From Shinella zoogloeoides (GTDB lineage: Bacteria; Pseudomonadota; Alphaproteobacteria; Rhizobiales; Rhizobiaceae), in contig NZ_CP086610.1 in the NCBI RefSeq assembly GCF_020883495.1, positions 124,001 to 188,000 on the forward strand: a stretch of DNA of 64,000 nucleotides, given 5' to 3'. The notes under the pieces were generated by a model. The model was given only the letters and a program-made list of their open reading frames with translations, did no database searches and was not told the origin of the DNA. Both the position numbers and the translations under genes were made by a program. Below are positions 56,039-64,000 of the stretch, piece after piece. The stretch's first letter is position 1, and each line of letters begins with the position of its first letter.

Positions 56039-57145
56039 ATGACTTCTGCGCTGCGCAGCACGGGCATTCTGGCGGACAGCGCCATTCGCGGCTTGTTCGA
56101 AAGCGGGCGGCTGAAAAGCGAGGCCGCACTCGACGCGGACCAGATTCAGCCGGCAAGTCTGGACCTGCGCCTGGGCGCGAAGGCGTTTCGCGTGCGCGCC
56201 AGCTTCCTGCCCGGTCCGGCCCACCTCGTCGCCGACAAGCTCGACAGGTTGCAACTGCACGTCATCGACCTTTCCCACGGTGCGGTGCTGGAAACCGGCT
56301 GCGTCTACATCGTCCCGCTGATGGAAAGCCTCGACCTGCCGGCGGACCTCGCCGCCTCGGCCAATCCGAAAAGCTCCACCGGCCGCCTCGACATCTTCAC
56401 CCGCGTCATCACCGACCGCGCGCAGGAATTCGACAAGATCCCCGCCGGCTATTCCGGCCCGCTCTATCTCGAAATCTCGCCGCGCACCTTCCCCATCGTC
56501 GTGCGGCGCGGCTCGCGCCTGTCGCAGATCCGCTTCCGCAAGGGCAATGCCCTATTGAGCGAAGGCGAGCTGCTGGCGCTGCACGAGACGGACACGCTCG
56601 TCGCCAGCGAAACGCCCAACGTTTCCGGCGGCGGCATCGCGCTCTCCATCGATCTCAAGGGCACCGGCCCGGATGGTCTCATCGGCTATCGCGGCAAACA
56701 CCATACCTCCGTCGTCGATGTCGACCGCAAGAACCAGCACGACATCTTCGATTTCTGGGAGCCGCTGTTCAGCCGCGGCCGCAATGAACTGATCCTCGAC
56801 CCGGACGAATTCTACATCCTCGTCTCGCGTGAGGCCGTGCATGTTCCCCCGCTCTATGCGGCCGAGATGACGCCCTTCGACCCGCTTGTCGGCGAATTCC
56901 GCGTTCATTATGCCGGCTTCTTCGATCCGGGTTTTGGCCATGCTCCCGCCGGCGGCTCCGGCAGCCGCGCCGTCTTGGAAGTGCGCAGCCACGAGGTCCC
57001 CTTCATCCTCGAGCACGGACAGATCGTCGGTCGCCTGATCTACGAGCATATGCTGGATGCGCCCGAAGGCCTCTACGGTTCCGGCCTCGGCTCCAACTAT
57101 CAGGCGCAGGGCCTCAAGCTCTCCAAGCATTTTCGCGCGAACTGA
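56039..57145 (+). CDS. dcd: dCTP deaminase, long alphaproteobacterial form
   Basis: A 368-residue protein, about twice the usual dCTP deaminase (about 190). N-terminal half: QIQPASLDLRLGAKAFRVRA, ANPKSSTGRLDIFTRVI and YLEISPRTFPIVVRRGSRLS, a dUTPase/Dcd trimer-fold motif set. The C-terminal half holds a second such unit: FYILVSREAVHVPPLYAAEM and HYAGFFDPGFGHAPAGGSGS. This is probably a tandem-duplicated Dcd that makes dUTP from dCTP. Which half is catalytic is not decided by eye. Confidence 0.85.
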   Translation: MTSALRSTGILADSAIRGLFESGRLKSEAALDADQIQPASLDLRLGAKAFRVRASFLPGPAHLVADKLDRLQLHVIDLSHGAVLETGCVYIVPLMESLDLPADLAASANPKSSTGRLDIFTRVITDRAQEFDKIPAGYSGPLYLEISPRTFPIVVRRGSRLSQIRFRKGNALLSEGELLALHETDTLVASETPNVSGGGIALSIDLKGTGPDGLIGYRGKHHTSVVDVDRKNQHDIFDFWEPLFSRGRNELILDPDEFYILVSREAVHVPPLYAAEMTPFDPLVGEFRVHYAGFFDPGFGHAPAGGSGSRAVLEVRSHEVPFILEHGQIVGRLIYEHMLDAPEGLYGSGLGSNYQAQGLKLSKHFRAN

Positions 57146-57170
57146 CGCAGGGTTTCGCTCTTTACAATAA

Positions 57171-57204
57171 AATTAAACGTTTTTATCGTGCGGTAGACGT
57201 TTGA
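57171..57204. promoter_or_regulatory. Candidate autoregulatory operators of the LacI gene
   Basis: AAACGTTT palindrome at 57175-57182 and a related AGACGTTTGA at 57195-57204, just before the LacI-type gene. LacI regulators commonly bind such centrally CG-containing palindromes near their own start. Confidence 0.3.
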
Positions 57205-57251
57205 TGGCCTTCGCGCGGGATCGCGCGGGAAAGACGGACAAGCAAAACGCG

Positions 57252-58277
57252 ATGCCAAGACCGACGATCAAGACCATCGCGCAGGAAACGGGCCTTTCGA
57301 TCGCCACGGTGTCGAAGGCGCTGAACGACAGCCCGCAGGTGCGCCCGGAAACGCGCGCCATCGTCGTGGCCGCCGCCGAGCGCATCGGCTACCAGCTCAA
57401 CATGCATGGCGTGCAGCTTCGCACCGGCAAGACCTATCAGGTCGCCGCCATCATGACCGCGCCCGGCCCCAAGCAGAACGAGTGGGAGGGCGTCGAATAC
57501 GCCCAGCTCCTCAGCGGCATCTCCTGGGCGCTGGAGGACAGTCCCTATCGCGTCTCGCTCTATGCCGTGCGCAATTTCGAGGAGAGCCTGGCGACCATCC
57601 GCCAGATCGTGTCCCTGAAGACGGCCGACGGCATCATCGTGTCCGGCACGCGGGCGGACGATCCGCGCGTGCGCATCATGCAGGAGGCGGATTTCCCCTT
57701 CGTCACCTACGGCGTCACGCTCCACAATGCCCCGCACGCCTTCGTCGATGCCGACAACGAACAGATGATCCGCCACTCGGTCGCCCGCCTTGCCGAGCGC
57801 GGCCATCGCCGCATCGCGCTCATCAATCCGATGGCCGAACTCAGCTACGCCATCGTCCGCCTGGAAGCCTACCGCCGCGCCCTCGATACCGCCGGCCTCT
57901 CCTTCGATCCCGCCCTCGTCGCCCACGGCCACCTGACCCCGGCCTTCGGCCGCGAGAACGTGCTTGCCATGTCCACTCTGGCGAACCCGCCCACCGCCTA
58001 TATCTGCGCCAACGAGGCCTCGGCGCTGGGCGCCTTTTCCGGCTTCCACGAGCGCGGCCTCGTGCACGGCCACGACGCGGTGATCAACGCGACCGACGAC
58101 CTCAATGTCAGCCAGTACTTCGCCCCGCCGATCACCACCTACTACCTGCCGATCCACGAGCCGAGCGAACTGCTCGGCCGCTACATCCTGCGCCGCATGG
58201 AGGGCGAGCCGCCCGAGGCGCTGCAGGCGCTCATCATGCCGAGGCTGATCGAACGCTCGGACGACCGGCTGGCTTGA
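57252..58277 (+). CDS. LacI-family transcription regulator
   Basis: A 341-residue regulator. N-terminal HTH MPRPTIKTIAQETGLSIATV and SKALNDSPQVRPETRAIV (hinge helix follows), then a periplasmic-binding-protein-like sensor domain: RRIALINPMAELSYAIVRLE, PTAYICANEASALGAFSGFH. ATG 57252 starts directly before the HTH; upstream ATGs give an unneeded leader. Probably a sugar or polyol regulator like rhizobial AglR-type proteins. No transport genes follow because a mobile region begins after it. Confidence 0.88.
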   Translation: MPRPTIKTIAQETGLSIATVSKALNDSPQVRPETRAIVVAAAERIGYQLNMHGVQLRTGKTYQVAAIMTAPGPKQNEWEGVEYAQLLSGISWALEDSPYRVSLYAVRNFEESLATIRQIVSLKTADGIIVSGTRADDPRVRIMQEADFPFVTYGVTLHNAPHAFVDADNEQMIRHSVARLAERGHRRIALINPMAELSYAIVRLEAYRRALDTAGLSFDPALVAHGHLTPAFGRENVLAMSTLANPPTAYICANEASALGAFSGFHERGLVHGHDAVINATDDLNVSQYFAPPITTYYLPIHEPSELLGRYILRRMEGEPPEALQALIMPRLIERSDDRLA

Positions 58278-58322
58278 CACATCCCGCGAACTGTTGAATG
58301 ACTGCGGCCTCGGCGCTGCCCT

Positions 58323-58360
58323 GCGGGTATGATGTAATGGTAGCCTGTCAGCTTCCCAAG
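58323..58360 (+). pseudogene. 5' half of tRNA-Gly(CCC)
   Basis: GCGGGTATGATGTAATGGTA plus the next 18 bases match the D arm and anticodon stem-loop (TTCCCAAG, anticodon CCC) of tRNA-Gly. After it the T arm and acceptor 3' strand are missing. The break at the anticodon loop is a known integration point for tyrosine recombinases, and an integrase remnant follows. Confidence 0.7.
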
Positions 58361-58489
58361 GCTGCCCGCTATGGTTGAAAAATCTTACTGAAATCACAAT
58401 TTTACAAATATATTCAGGGATTTAGAAGGCTTCCTAAGCGTTGTCTTCCTTGGATTTTTAGCTCTTAAATATCCCATAAGTTGCACCAG

Positions 58490-58594
58490 TTTTTGGCGGG
58501 AATGAGCCTCTTTGTAAGCCGTGATTTACGCAATGTATTGAAGTCATTCTTACGCGAACTGCGTCGTACCGCAGCGGCACCAGTAATCGCCCAC
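58490..58594 (+). pseudogene. Tyrosine integrase, internal fragment before the IS21 element
   Basis: Encodes MSLFVSRDLRNVLKSFLREL and RRTAAAPVIAH, resembling the strand-helix segment before the catalytic H-x-x-R box in phage-type integrases. It is in frame with the C-terminal fragment at 61102-61407 when the IS21 is removed. The N-terminal half of the integrase is missing. Confidence 0.55.
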
Positions 58595-58727
58595 TGTCAA
58601 CGGCGGAGTAAAAACCGGCCACGGGGCGGAGCAAAAGTCGGCCACTGTGGCGCCGGCCTGAGACGGCCGGGAGGGCGTAGCCCGAGCGGGGGTCTCAGGC
58701 CGGCGCGGCGATTTTTTGAGAGTAGTT

Positions 58728-59486
58728 TTAGCCGGCCTTTCGGGCTCGACTTTGAGCGAGGCGATAGCTGTCGCCGTTCATCTCGAGGATGTTGACGTGG
58801 TGGGTAACGCGATCGAGCAGAGCGCCGGTCAATCGTTCGGACCCCAGGGTTTCCGTCCATTCGTCAAATGGAAGATTGCTGGTGATCAGGGTGGCCCCGC
58901 GCTCGTAGCGTTGCGAGATCAGCTCGAACAGCAATTCCGCGCCGGTCTTTGACAGCGGCACAAAGCCCAGCTCGTCGATGATGAGCAGCTTGTAGCCGGC
59001 CATCTGTTTCTGGAACCGAAGAAGACGCCGTTCGTCGCGGGCCTCCATCATCTCGCTGACCAGGGCGGCCGCTGTCGTGAACCCGACGGACAGGCCTTTC
59101 TGGCACGCGGCCAGGCCGAGACCGAGCGCGACATGCGTCTTACCCGTGCCGCTCGGGCCCAGCGCAATGACGTTCTCCCGGCGCTCGATCCATTCACAGC
59201 GGGCCAGTTCCAGCACCTGCATCTTGTTCAGCTTGGGGATGGCTGTGAAGTCGAAGCTGTCGAGGCTTTTGACGATCGGGAATTTAGCCGCCTTGATCCG
59301 ACGTTCGACCTTGCGGCGGTCCCGTTCGATCATCTCCCGTTCGGCAAGCCGGAACAGGTATCCGACATGATCGACGCCTTCGGTGGCGCATAACCGGGCC
59401 AGCTTCTGGTGCTCGCGCTGGAAGGTCGGCAGCTTCAGGGTCTTGAGATAGTGGGCGAGCAGGATGTCGGGTGCTTCGGTGCTCAT
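58728..59486 (-). CDS. istB: IS21 helper ATPase IstB
   Basis: A 252-residue AAA+ helper with Walker A GPSGTGKTH and Walker B LLIIDELGFVPL, plus the IstB motif QRYERGATLITSNLPFDEW. Clearly different from the istB at 23485-24246. Overlaps istA by 4 bp. Confidence 0.95.
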   Translation of the reverse strand: MSTEAPDILLAHYLKTLKLPTFQREHQKLARLCATEGVDHVGYLFRLAEREMIERDRRKVERRIKAAKFPIVKSLDSFDFTAIPKLNKMQVLELARCEWIERRENVIALGPSGTGKTHVALGLGLAACQKGLSVGFTTAAALVSEMMEARDERRLLRFQKQMAGYKLLIIDELGFVPLSKTGAELLFELISQRYERGATLITSNLPFDEWTETLGSERLTGALLDRVTHHVNILEMNGDSYRLAQSRARKAG

Positions 59487-60979
59487 GCCGCCTCTCCCGC
59501 ATCAGACGACAGGAGGCGCATATACGCTTTCGCTGAGGTCTTCTCGACCGTCGCCCGCGGCAGGTAGGGATAGATCGACAGATCCAACCGCGGTGGCCGG
59601 CGCTCGACCCGGCACAGGATCAGATGCTTGACCGCATCGAAGCCGATCGCACCGAGCTGTATCGCCTGCTTCACGGCCGCATGCAGGTCCGCAAGGTCGA
59701 AGCTCTCCAGCAGGCGCAGAACCTGCACGTATTCCCGTCGGCCATGCTTTGCCATGCGGCCTTCCATCAGGCGGCGCAGCGTCGCGAACTCGTCCGGCAG
59801 GTTCCAGCCCTGGAGTGGAGCCGCCTGATCCAGCGCATTGATCTTCTGCTCGATCAGCGGCAGATAATGAACGGGATCGAAGACGACGTCTTCCCGTTCC
59901 CAGCATCGCGGATGACGGGCAATGATCTCGCCGCGGCAGCCGATCACCACCTCATTGACATAGCCCCGGACCCAGACGTCCTGATGGCCATAGGCGACCG
60001 GTACGGAATAGTCGTTGGTCTTGTAGCGCACCAGCGACTGGGCTGTCACCCTGGCGCTGGCCTGGTCGCAGGCATCGAAGGGAGACGCCGGTAACGGACG
60101 CATGGCCGCCAGATCACGCTGTAGCCGCTCCCCGATTGTCTCACTCTCACCGCGCAGCTTGTCGCGCTGGCGTTTGCGGCACTGCTCTTCCAGAAAGGCG
60201 TTGAACGCATCCCATGTCGCAAACTGCGGGATCGGCACCATAAAATTACGTCGGGCATAACCGACGAGTCCCTCGACATTCCCTTTATCGTTGCCCTTTC
60301 CCGGACGGCCATAGCGATCCCGGATCAGGTAGTGGGACAGGAAGCCGCTGAACAACGCCGCCCGCTTGCGTGTGCCGTCGGGCAGGATCTTGGCCACCAG
60401 GCAACGGTCATTGTCATAGACGATCGACTGCGGCACGGCCCCGAAGAAGGCGAATGCATGGATGTGGCCGTCGACCCAGGCCTCGGCCACCGCCGCAGGA
60501 TAGGCCCGCACGTAGCAGCCGTCGCTATGCGGCAGATCCAGCACGAAGAAACGCGCCTTTTGCTCGACGCCGCCGATCACCACCGTCGCCTCGCCAAAGT
60601 CGGCCTGCGCATGGCCGGGCGGATGCGACAACGGCACGAACACCTCCTGCCGACGCTGATCCCGCTCGCGTATGTAGTCCTTGATGATCGTGTAGCCGCC
60701 GGTGAAACCGCACTCATCACGCAGGCGGTCGAACACACGCTTGGCAGTATGGCGTTGCTTTAGCGGCATCTTCAGATCTTCGTCGAGCCAATGCTCGATC
60801 GTCGAAACAAACGCATCCAGCTTCGGACGCCGGATCGGTGATCGACGCTGATAGCCGGGTGGTGTCGAATAGGCCAACATCTTGGCCACGGTCTCTCGCG
60901 AGATGTTGAAATGCTTCGCGGCCTGACGCTGCTTCATCCCTTCCGAAACAGCCAGGCGAACCCTCAAATAAAGTTCCAC
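59483..60979 (-). CDS. istA: IS21 transposase IstA
   Basis: A 498-residue DDE transposase: HTH MKQRQAAKHFNISRETVAKM, first Asp in GHAQADFGEATVVI, second Asp in VPQSIVYDNDRCLV, Glu in GKGNDKGNVEGLVGYARRNF. C-terminal basic region complete. Confidence 0.95.
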   Translation of the reverse strand: MELYLRVRLAVSEGMKQRQAAKHFNISRETVAKMLAYSTPPGYQRRSPIRRPKLDAFVSTIEHWLDEDLKMPLKQRHTAKRVFDRLRDECGFTGGYTIIKDYIRERDQRRQEVFVPLSHPPGHAQADFGEATVVIGGVEQKARFFVLDLPHSDGCYVRAYPAAVAEAWVDGHIHAFAFFGAVPQSIVYDNDRCLVAKILPDGTRKRAALFSGFLSHYLIRDRYGRPGKGNDKGNVEGLVGYARRNFMVPIPQFATWDAFNAFLEEQCRKRQRDKLRGESETIGERLQRDLAAMRPLPASPFDACDQASARVTAQSLVRYKTNDYSVPVAYGHQDVWVRGYVNEVVIGCRGEIIARHPRCWEREDVVFDPVHYLPLIEQKINALDQAAPLQGWNLPDEFATLRRLMEGRMAKHGRREYVQVLRLLESFDLADLHAAVKQAIQLGAIGFDAVKHLILCRVERRPPRLDLSIYPYLPRATVEKTSAKAYMRLLSSDAGEAA

Positions 60980-61101
60980 GGTGTAGATCCCCTGTCCCTC
61001 CTGCGATCATTGCAGAAAGGAAATAGGTGGCCGGATTTTACTCCGCCCGCGGCTGGATTATTCCGCCGCTACCGTGGCCGACTTTTCCACCGCCGCTCTC
61101 A

Positions 61102-61407
61102 AACGGTCTGACAGTCTTTGCCAATAAGGCGGGGGAGAGGCGGGGGTATTCGGCAATTGCCATCCGCAAAGCCTTCCGGCGCGCCGGTCTTGATGACTGC
61201 ACCATTCACACGCTTCGGCATACGCACGCCACACGCCTTGTTCAAAACGGACTATCGATCCAAGAGGTCAAGGCCGTGCTTGGTCACACCGATATACGAA
61301 CGACAATGCGATATGCCCATCTTGAGCAGGCTGTCGTCACCCGTAAGGCACGCGACATCGTGAACGTCCTCAATGCCGTGAATTTCTCTGCTGAAGGTAG
61401 AGCGTAA
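61102..61407 (+). pseudogene. Tyrosine integrase, C-terminal fragment
   Basis: Retains the catalytic end of a phage-type integrase: CTIHTLRHTHATRLVQNGLS (H-x-x-R box), VKAVLGHTDIRTTMRYAHLE (late His and Tyr nucleophile). The N-terminal arm and catalytic Arg I are lost. With the half tRNA-Gly, it marks the wreck of a second integrative element. Confidence 0.85.
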
Positions 61408-62046
61408 GCATCTCAAGCTTATTGCCTAGCGTGAGATACATTGGGAAACCTTCCTGTAAGGCGCCGGCATCGTTGCCGCTGGGACAGTTTCCTTTGCATT
61501 TAACGGTTACGAACATCTTCCAGATACTCATGCCTTTCACGGCGGACTTAACAAAATGATGTGTTTTTTATCTGGTTCGATTTTCGGGTCAGCTCTGCGA
61601 GAGGCGTTCGGAAAGCTGAAACTCATGGAAAGCTCCTCGCGGTGGGTGGCTGCCTCTTCGACACAAAAGCCACCATGGCTCCGGAAATATTCTCTCCAGC
61701 GTTCTTTGAAAAAATAGATTTCAGATTTTCATATAAAAACCTGATGAAGGCTGTATAAAATTTGGATCAGCAAAAGAAAAAAACGAAGTTCATGATTGTA
61801 TTTTCTCATCGCCGACTCATGATTTAACGCGTTTTTCGGCTGAATTTATCATATCATAAAAATTGAAATGCTACGGATTTTATTTTCGCTCGGAAAGCCT
61901 TGCAGAATATAGAAGAAGAATTCAAAATTTTATTTGCTTTCTGCGCGTTGAGGTGCACACTGAAGCTGTCCGGATTGCCATTGGCTCCAGGTCCGAGCGC
62001 GGGCCCTTATCGATCCCGATAATCATCGATTATAGGGAGTAAAGTC
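61408..62046. other. AT-rich intergenic stretch with no recognised gene
   Basis: About 640 bp after the integrase fragment. An open frame at 61561-61758 lacks an RBS and any family resemblance. The part 61740-61930 is strongly AT-rich, unlike the core genome. Confidence 0.4.
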
Positions 62047-62388
62047 ATGTCATTCAGTCTGAACATTGAAAAAGCAAAACCCTACATGGTGGGTTTCGTT
62101 CTTGGCCTCGTGGCTGCGCCGATCATCGCCTTCAATGCGGGATGGGTGTCGACCACCAGCGCGCGTACCGAGGCGGTCAAGACCGCCCGGGTAGAGACTC
62201 TTGCTGGCATATGTTCTGCCACGGCCGGTCGCATCGCCACCGCCAGCAGCACCGATCTGGCAACCTATAAGGGATACGAAAACCGCACGAAGCGGGACGA
62301 ACTCGTCGCTGCCGCAATGGCCGATATCCAGGTGCCAGCGGATCTTCTCAGCAAGGTCACCTTCGATTGTGGGCGCACCTTGTCCTGA
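62047..62388 (+). CDS. Small membrane-anchored protein of unknown function
   Basis: A 113-residue protein; GGGAG sits 9 bp before the ATG. One TM helix (YMVGFVLGLVAAPIIAF) near the N-terminus, then a periplasmic helical part with two Cys (ETLAGICSATAGR and VTFDCGRTL). Similar unnamed proteins occur in rhizobia; role unknown. Confidence 0.7.
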   Translation: MSFSLNIEKAKPYMVGFVLGLVAAPIIAFNAGWVSTTSARTEAVKTARVETLAGICSATAGRIATASSTDLATYKGYENRTKRDELVAAAMADIQVPADLLSKVTFDCGRTLS

Positions 62389-62517
62389 CAAGCACTGAAT
62401 TCACAAGATGCGAAGCCGGAGGCCTTTTCGCCTTCGGCTTTCGGTTTGACAAAATTCTGAGTATTCAAGCCGGCAGCCGCTCCTGTCGAGCATCTACGAC
62501 CAGCATGCCTCCGATTA

Positions 62518-62712
62518 CTAGTTTCGCTTCGGCAATGGCGCAGGACTGGCCATCTCTTTAATCAGGCGGAGCGCGCGCAACTTCTCGGTCTTCTTCTCGC
62601 GCGCTGTCGTCTCCTGGTCGATGATCCTCCAGGCGACCAAGTTGGTCTCCGACGCCTTTTTGTCCGCAGTGGTCTTTGTCGGCTTGAAAAACCGTTCGCT
62701 ATTCGCTGTCAT
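62518..62712 (-). CDS. Small charged protein of unknown function
   Basis: A 64-residue Lys/Glu/Arg-rich protein (MTANSERFFKPTKTTADKKA, then SETNLVAWRIIDQETTAREK). The spacing of charges and the Leu/Ile pattern suggest one amphipathic helix. It is directly downstream of the ACP gene on the same strand (55-bp gap). Confidence 0.5.
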   Translation of the reverse strand: MTANSERFFKPTKTTADKKASETNLVAWRIIDQETTAREKKTEKLRALRLIKEMASPAPLPKRN

Positions 62713-62767
62713 CCGTCAACTCCTTCACCCGCAACGACTGATCGTCATCCAGGCGTCCGCTTATCTG

Positions 62768-63016
62768 TCACGACTGTGATGCGACCACGAAGTCGATGGC
62801 GTCCCGAACCGTCAGGAATTCCTCGGCCGGCTCGTCAGGAATGGCGATGCCAAACTCGTCTTCAATGAGCATCACGATTTGGACCACCTCCAAGGAATCA
62901 GCGCCCAGGTCATCGACAATTGAAGCGTCATCGACGACCTTCGATTTCTCGACGGCCAACTGTCCGATGATGATGTCTTTCACACGCTCGGCAATATCGG
63001 CTCTTCCGTCTTCCAT
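62768..63016 (-). CDS. Acyl carrier protein, orphan copy
   Basis: An 82-residue [23 protein letters not shown], then [20 protein letters not shown] with the phosphopantetheine Ser41 in DSLE. The rest ([20 protein letters not shown]) matches the AcpP fold. It is not next to fab genes, so it is not the main housekeeping copy. In rhizobia extra ACPs serve special acyl chains (lipid A, Nod factor), but no partner enzyme is visible here. Confidence 0.85.
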   Translation of the reverse strand: MEDGRADIAERVKDIIIGQLAVEKSKVVDDASIVDDLGADSLEVVQIVMLIEDEFGIAIPDEPAEEFLTVRDAIDFVVASQS

Positions 63017-63041
63017 GGCGATGTGTCCTGATGAAGAATAA

Positions 63042-63176
63042 TTACTGGGACGCTGCCGGCTGACGCGACTGGGAGGGATGAAGGCGATCATAGCGGCTCT
63101 GGTCCGGACGGTAGGACCAAACAAAACCAACCGCCAAAACCAAGACGACAAGAATCGCCGTCAGACGATTGGGCAT
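63042..63176 (-). CDS. Very small membrane protein (possible)
   Basis: A 44-residue frame [20 protein letters not shown] and [18 protein letters not shown] with one TM helix and a polar tail, ending 25 bp before the ACP start on the same strand. RBS is weak. Likely co-transcribed with the ACP if real. Confidence 0.35.
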   Translation of the reverse strand: MPNRLTAILVVLVLAVGFVWSYRPDQSRYDRLHPSQSRQPAASQ

Positions 63177-63384
63177 CGTGGCCACGCGGCGGTGGAACCG
63201 CCCTCGTTTTCCCAAACCTCGACGCCGGCGCGCTGTTCTTGCGCGCGCGCTTTGCGGGATAGAGGATAGTTTCCGGCATCGATCGTCGCCGACTTGATCA
63301 ATCGTGAGCGCGACGAACACCCCACCTTTCCTTTTGCGATCGCGGCCGCGAGAACAGCTCCTTCACCGATAGGAGCGGAACGGG

Positions 63385-63855
63385 ATGGTCGAAGATCGCG
63401 CTGATGCCATGCTTGAAGCCATGGATGAAGGCATGCATGAAGCCAGGCATGAGGGAAAGTATCGTCGGATCGAGGTGATCACGGGTCGACGCCAGCGGCG
63501 GAATTGGACCGACGAGGAGAAGGCGCGGATCCTTGCCGAAAGTGCAGAACCTGACGTGAACATCTCGGCGATCGCCCGGCGCTGGGGCGTCAATCGCGGT
63601 CTGCTGAACGTCTGGCGGCGCGAAGCCGGGCTGACCTCTCGACGATCCGCGCAAGCCGGCGCACAGCAGGCCATGTTCGTGCCGGTGACGGTGGTTGGCG
63701 ATAGAACGTCTTGCGAGAACTCGCCGTCGGATGTCGCCCATGACGCCGCGGGGCGTATTGAGATCGAGATTGCTGGCGCGCGTATGACCGTGATCGGCTC
63801 GGTGGCGCCCGAATTGGCGCAGGCGATCGTGGCAACGTTGCGAGCACGCCGGTGA
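63385..63855 (+). CDS. IS66-family accessory protein (TnpA)
   Basis: A 156-residue HTH protein: RRIEVITGRRQRRNWTDEEK and ILAESAEPDVNISAIARRWG with VNRGLLNVWRREAG. Matches the IS66 Orf1 family. Confidence 0.9.
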   Translation: MVEDRADAMLEAMDEGMHEARHEGKYRRIEVITGRRQRRNWTDEEKARILAESAEPDVNISAIARRWGVNRGLLNVWRREAGLTSRRSAQAGAQQAMFVPVTVVGDRTSCENSPSDVAHDAAGRIEIEIAGARMTVIGSVAPELAQAIVATLRARR

Positions 63856-64000
63856 TTGGACTTTCGCCTGGTGGAGTGAAGATCATGGTGGCGACGCAGC
63901 CGGTCGACTTCCGGCGCGGCATGAATGGGCTTGTTGCGCTGGTGGCGTCAGCGCTTGCAGCTGATCCCTACTGTGGTGACGTGTTCGTGTTCCGCGCCAA
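63852..64000 (+). CDS. IS66-family Orf2 protein (TnpB), partial
   Basis: Starts GTG overlapping the orf1 stop (GTGA). Sequence VKIMVATQPVDFRRGMNGLV with the family pattern TxPVDFRxGxxGL continues to the window edge. Confidence 0.9.
   Translation, partial: MIGLSPGGVKIMVATQPVDFRRGMNGLVALVASALAADPYCGDVFVFRA

Larger units (their letters stand above)
58595..61101 (-). mobile_element. IS21-family insertion sequence (about 2.5 kb) inside an integrase remnant
   Basis: Ends read TGTCAACGGCGGAGTAAAAA (left) and, reverse strand, TGAGAGCGGCGGTGGAAAAG (right). GGCGGAGTAAAA and GGCCAC repeats inside each end mark IS21 terminal repeats. No target duplication is evident, so the ends are less sure than for the other IS21. 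A different IS21 from the one at 23340-25946. Confidence 0.82.
63304..64000 (+). mobile_element. IS66-family insertion sequence (left part; runs off window)
   Basis: IS66 orf1 and the start of orf2 with an overlapping GTGA junction. The left end is placed tentatively at 63304, where GTGAGCG resembles the usual IS66 terminus. Confidence 0.6.

Noticed and set aside
61561..61758. 65-codon frame in the AT-rich stretch
   Set aside because: No RBS and no similarity; chance frame in low-complexity DNA.

Overview
The window looks like chromosome of a GC-rich alphaproteobacterium of the Rhizobiaceae (Rhizobium/Ensifer/Shinella-like). The evidence is the phoR-pstSCAB-phoU-phoB order, GcrA with clustered GANTC sites, a SAM-II riboswitch in front of metZ, and palindromic rhizobial intergenic repeats. 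About two thirds is ordinary core genome. The rest is two accessory stretches full of insertion sequences.

Layout. 1-2588: an IS3-family element (cut by the window edge) that has removed the 5' part of an RTX-type calcium-binding repeat gene. 2887-19413: core genes, including a lipoprotein hydrolase, a DUF1236 protein, a phosphodiesterase, a proline-racemase-family enzyme, a FecR / CHASE2-cyclase / Crp signalling group, doxX, pyrE, a PfkB sugar kinase, pgi, fadD, an AI-2E-type transporter and an outer-membrane protein. 19520-38194: a genomic island of about 18.7 kb. It is bounded by a 14-bp repeat of the 3' end of tRNA-Thr(CGT), and a P4-type integrase lies at its left end. 38181-58277: core again, with tRNA-Thr, a nitronate monooxygenase, ppk2, the complete phosphate regulon operon, gcrA, argD-argF-hslO, apaG, riboswitch-controlled metZ, a long dCTP deaminase and a LacI regulator. 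58323-64000: a second accessory stretch. It starts with the 5' half of tRNA-Gly(CCC) and holds an integrase broken by an IS21 element, an orphan acyl carrier protein, small unknown genes and the start of an IS66 element.

The first island carries four insertion sequences (IS21, IS256 and two of IS3 family) and an IS630 remnant. Three of the four complete elements sit inside genes. Removing each one plus one copy of its target duplication (7, 8 and 4 bp) restores an uninterrupted reading frame: a LuxR-type regulator, an OmpA-domain protein and an unknown 234-residue protein. The intact cargo includes a two-gene unit made of a PHP-domain/ABC-type ATPase and an overlapping 97-residue partner. It resembles known nuclease-ATPase defence architectures and is the best candidate here for a little-described system. 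Other intact cargo is a GIY-YIG nuclease-like protein, an AlpA-type regulator with a co-transcribed unknown gene, and a 350-residue unknown protein.

How the genes work together: PhoR/PhoB sense and control phosphate uptake by PstSCAB with PhoU, next to a polyphosphate kinase. SAM feeds back on metZ through RNA. argD and argF are two steps of arginine synthesis. GcrA links transcription to CcrM methylation. The cyclase and Crp-family protein probably form a cyclic-nucleotide signalling pair.
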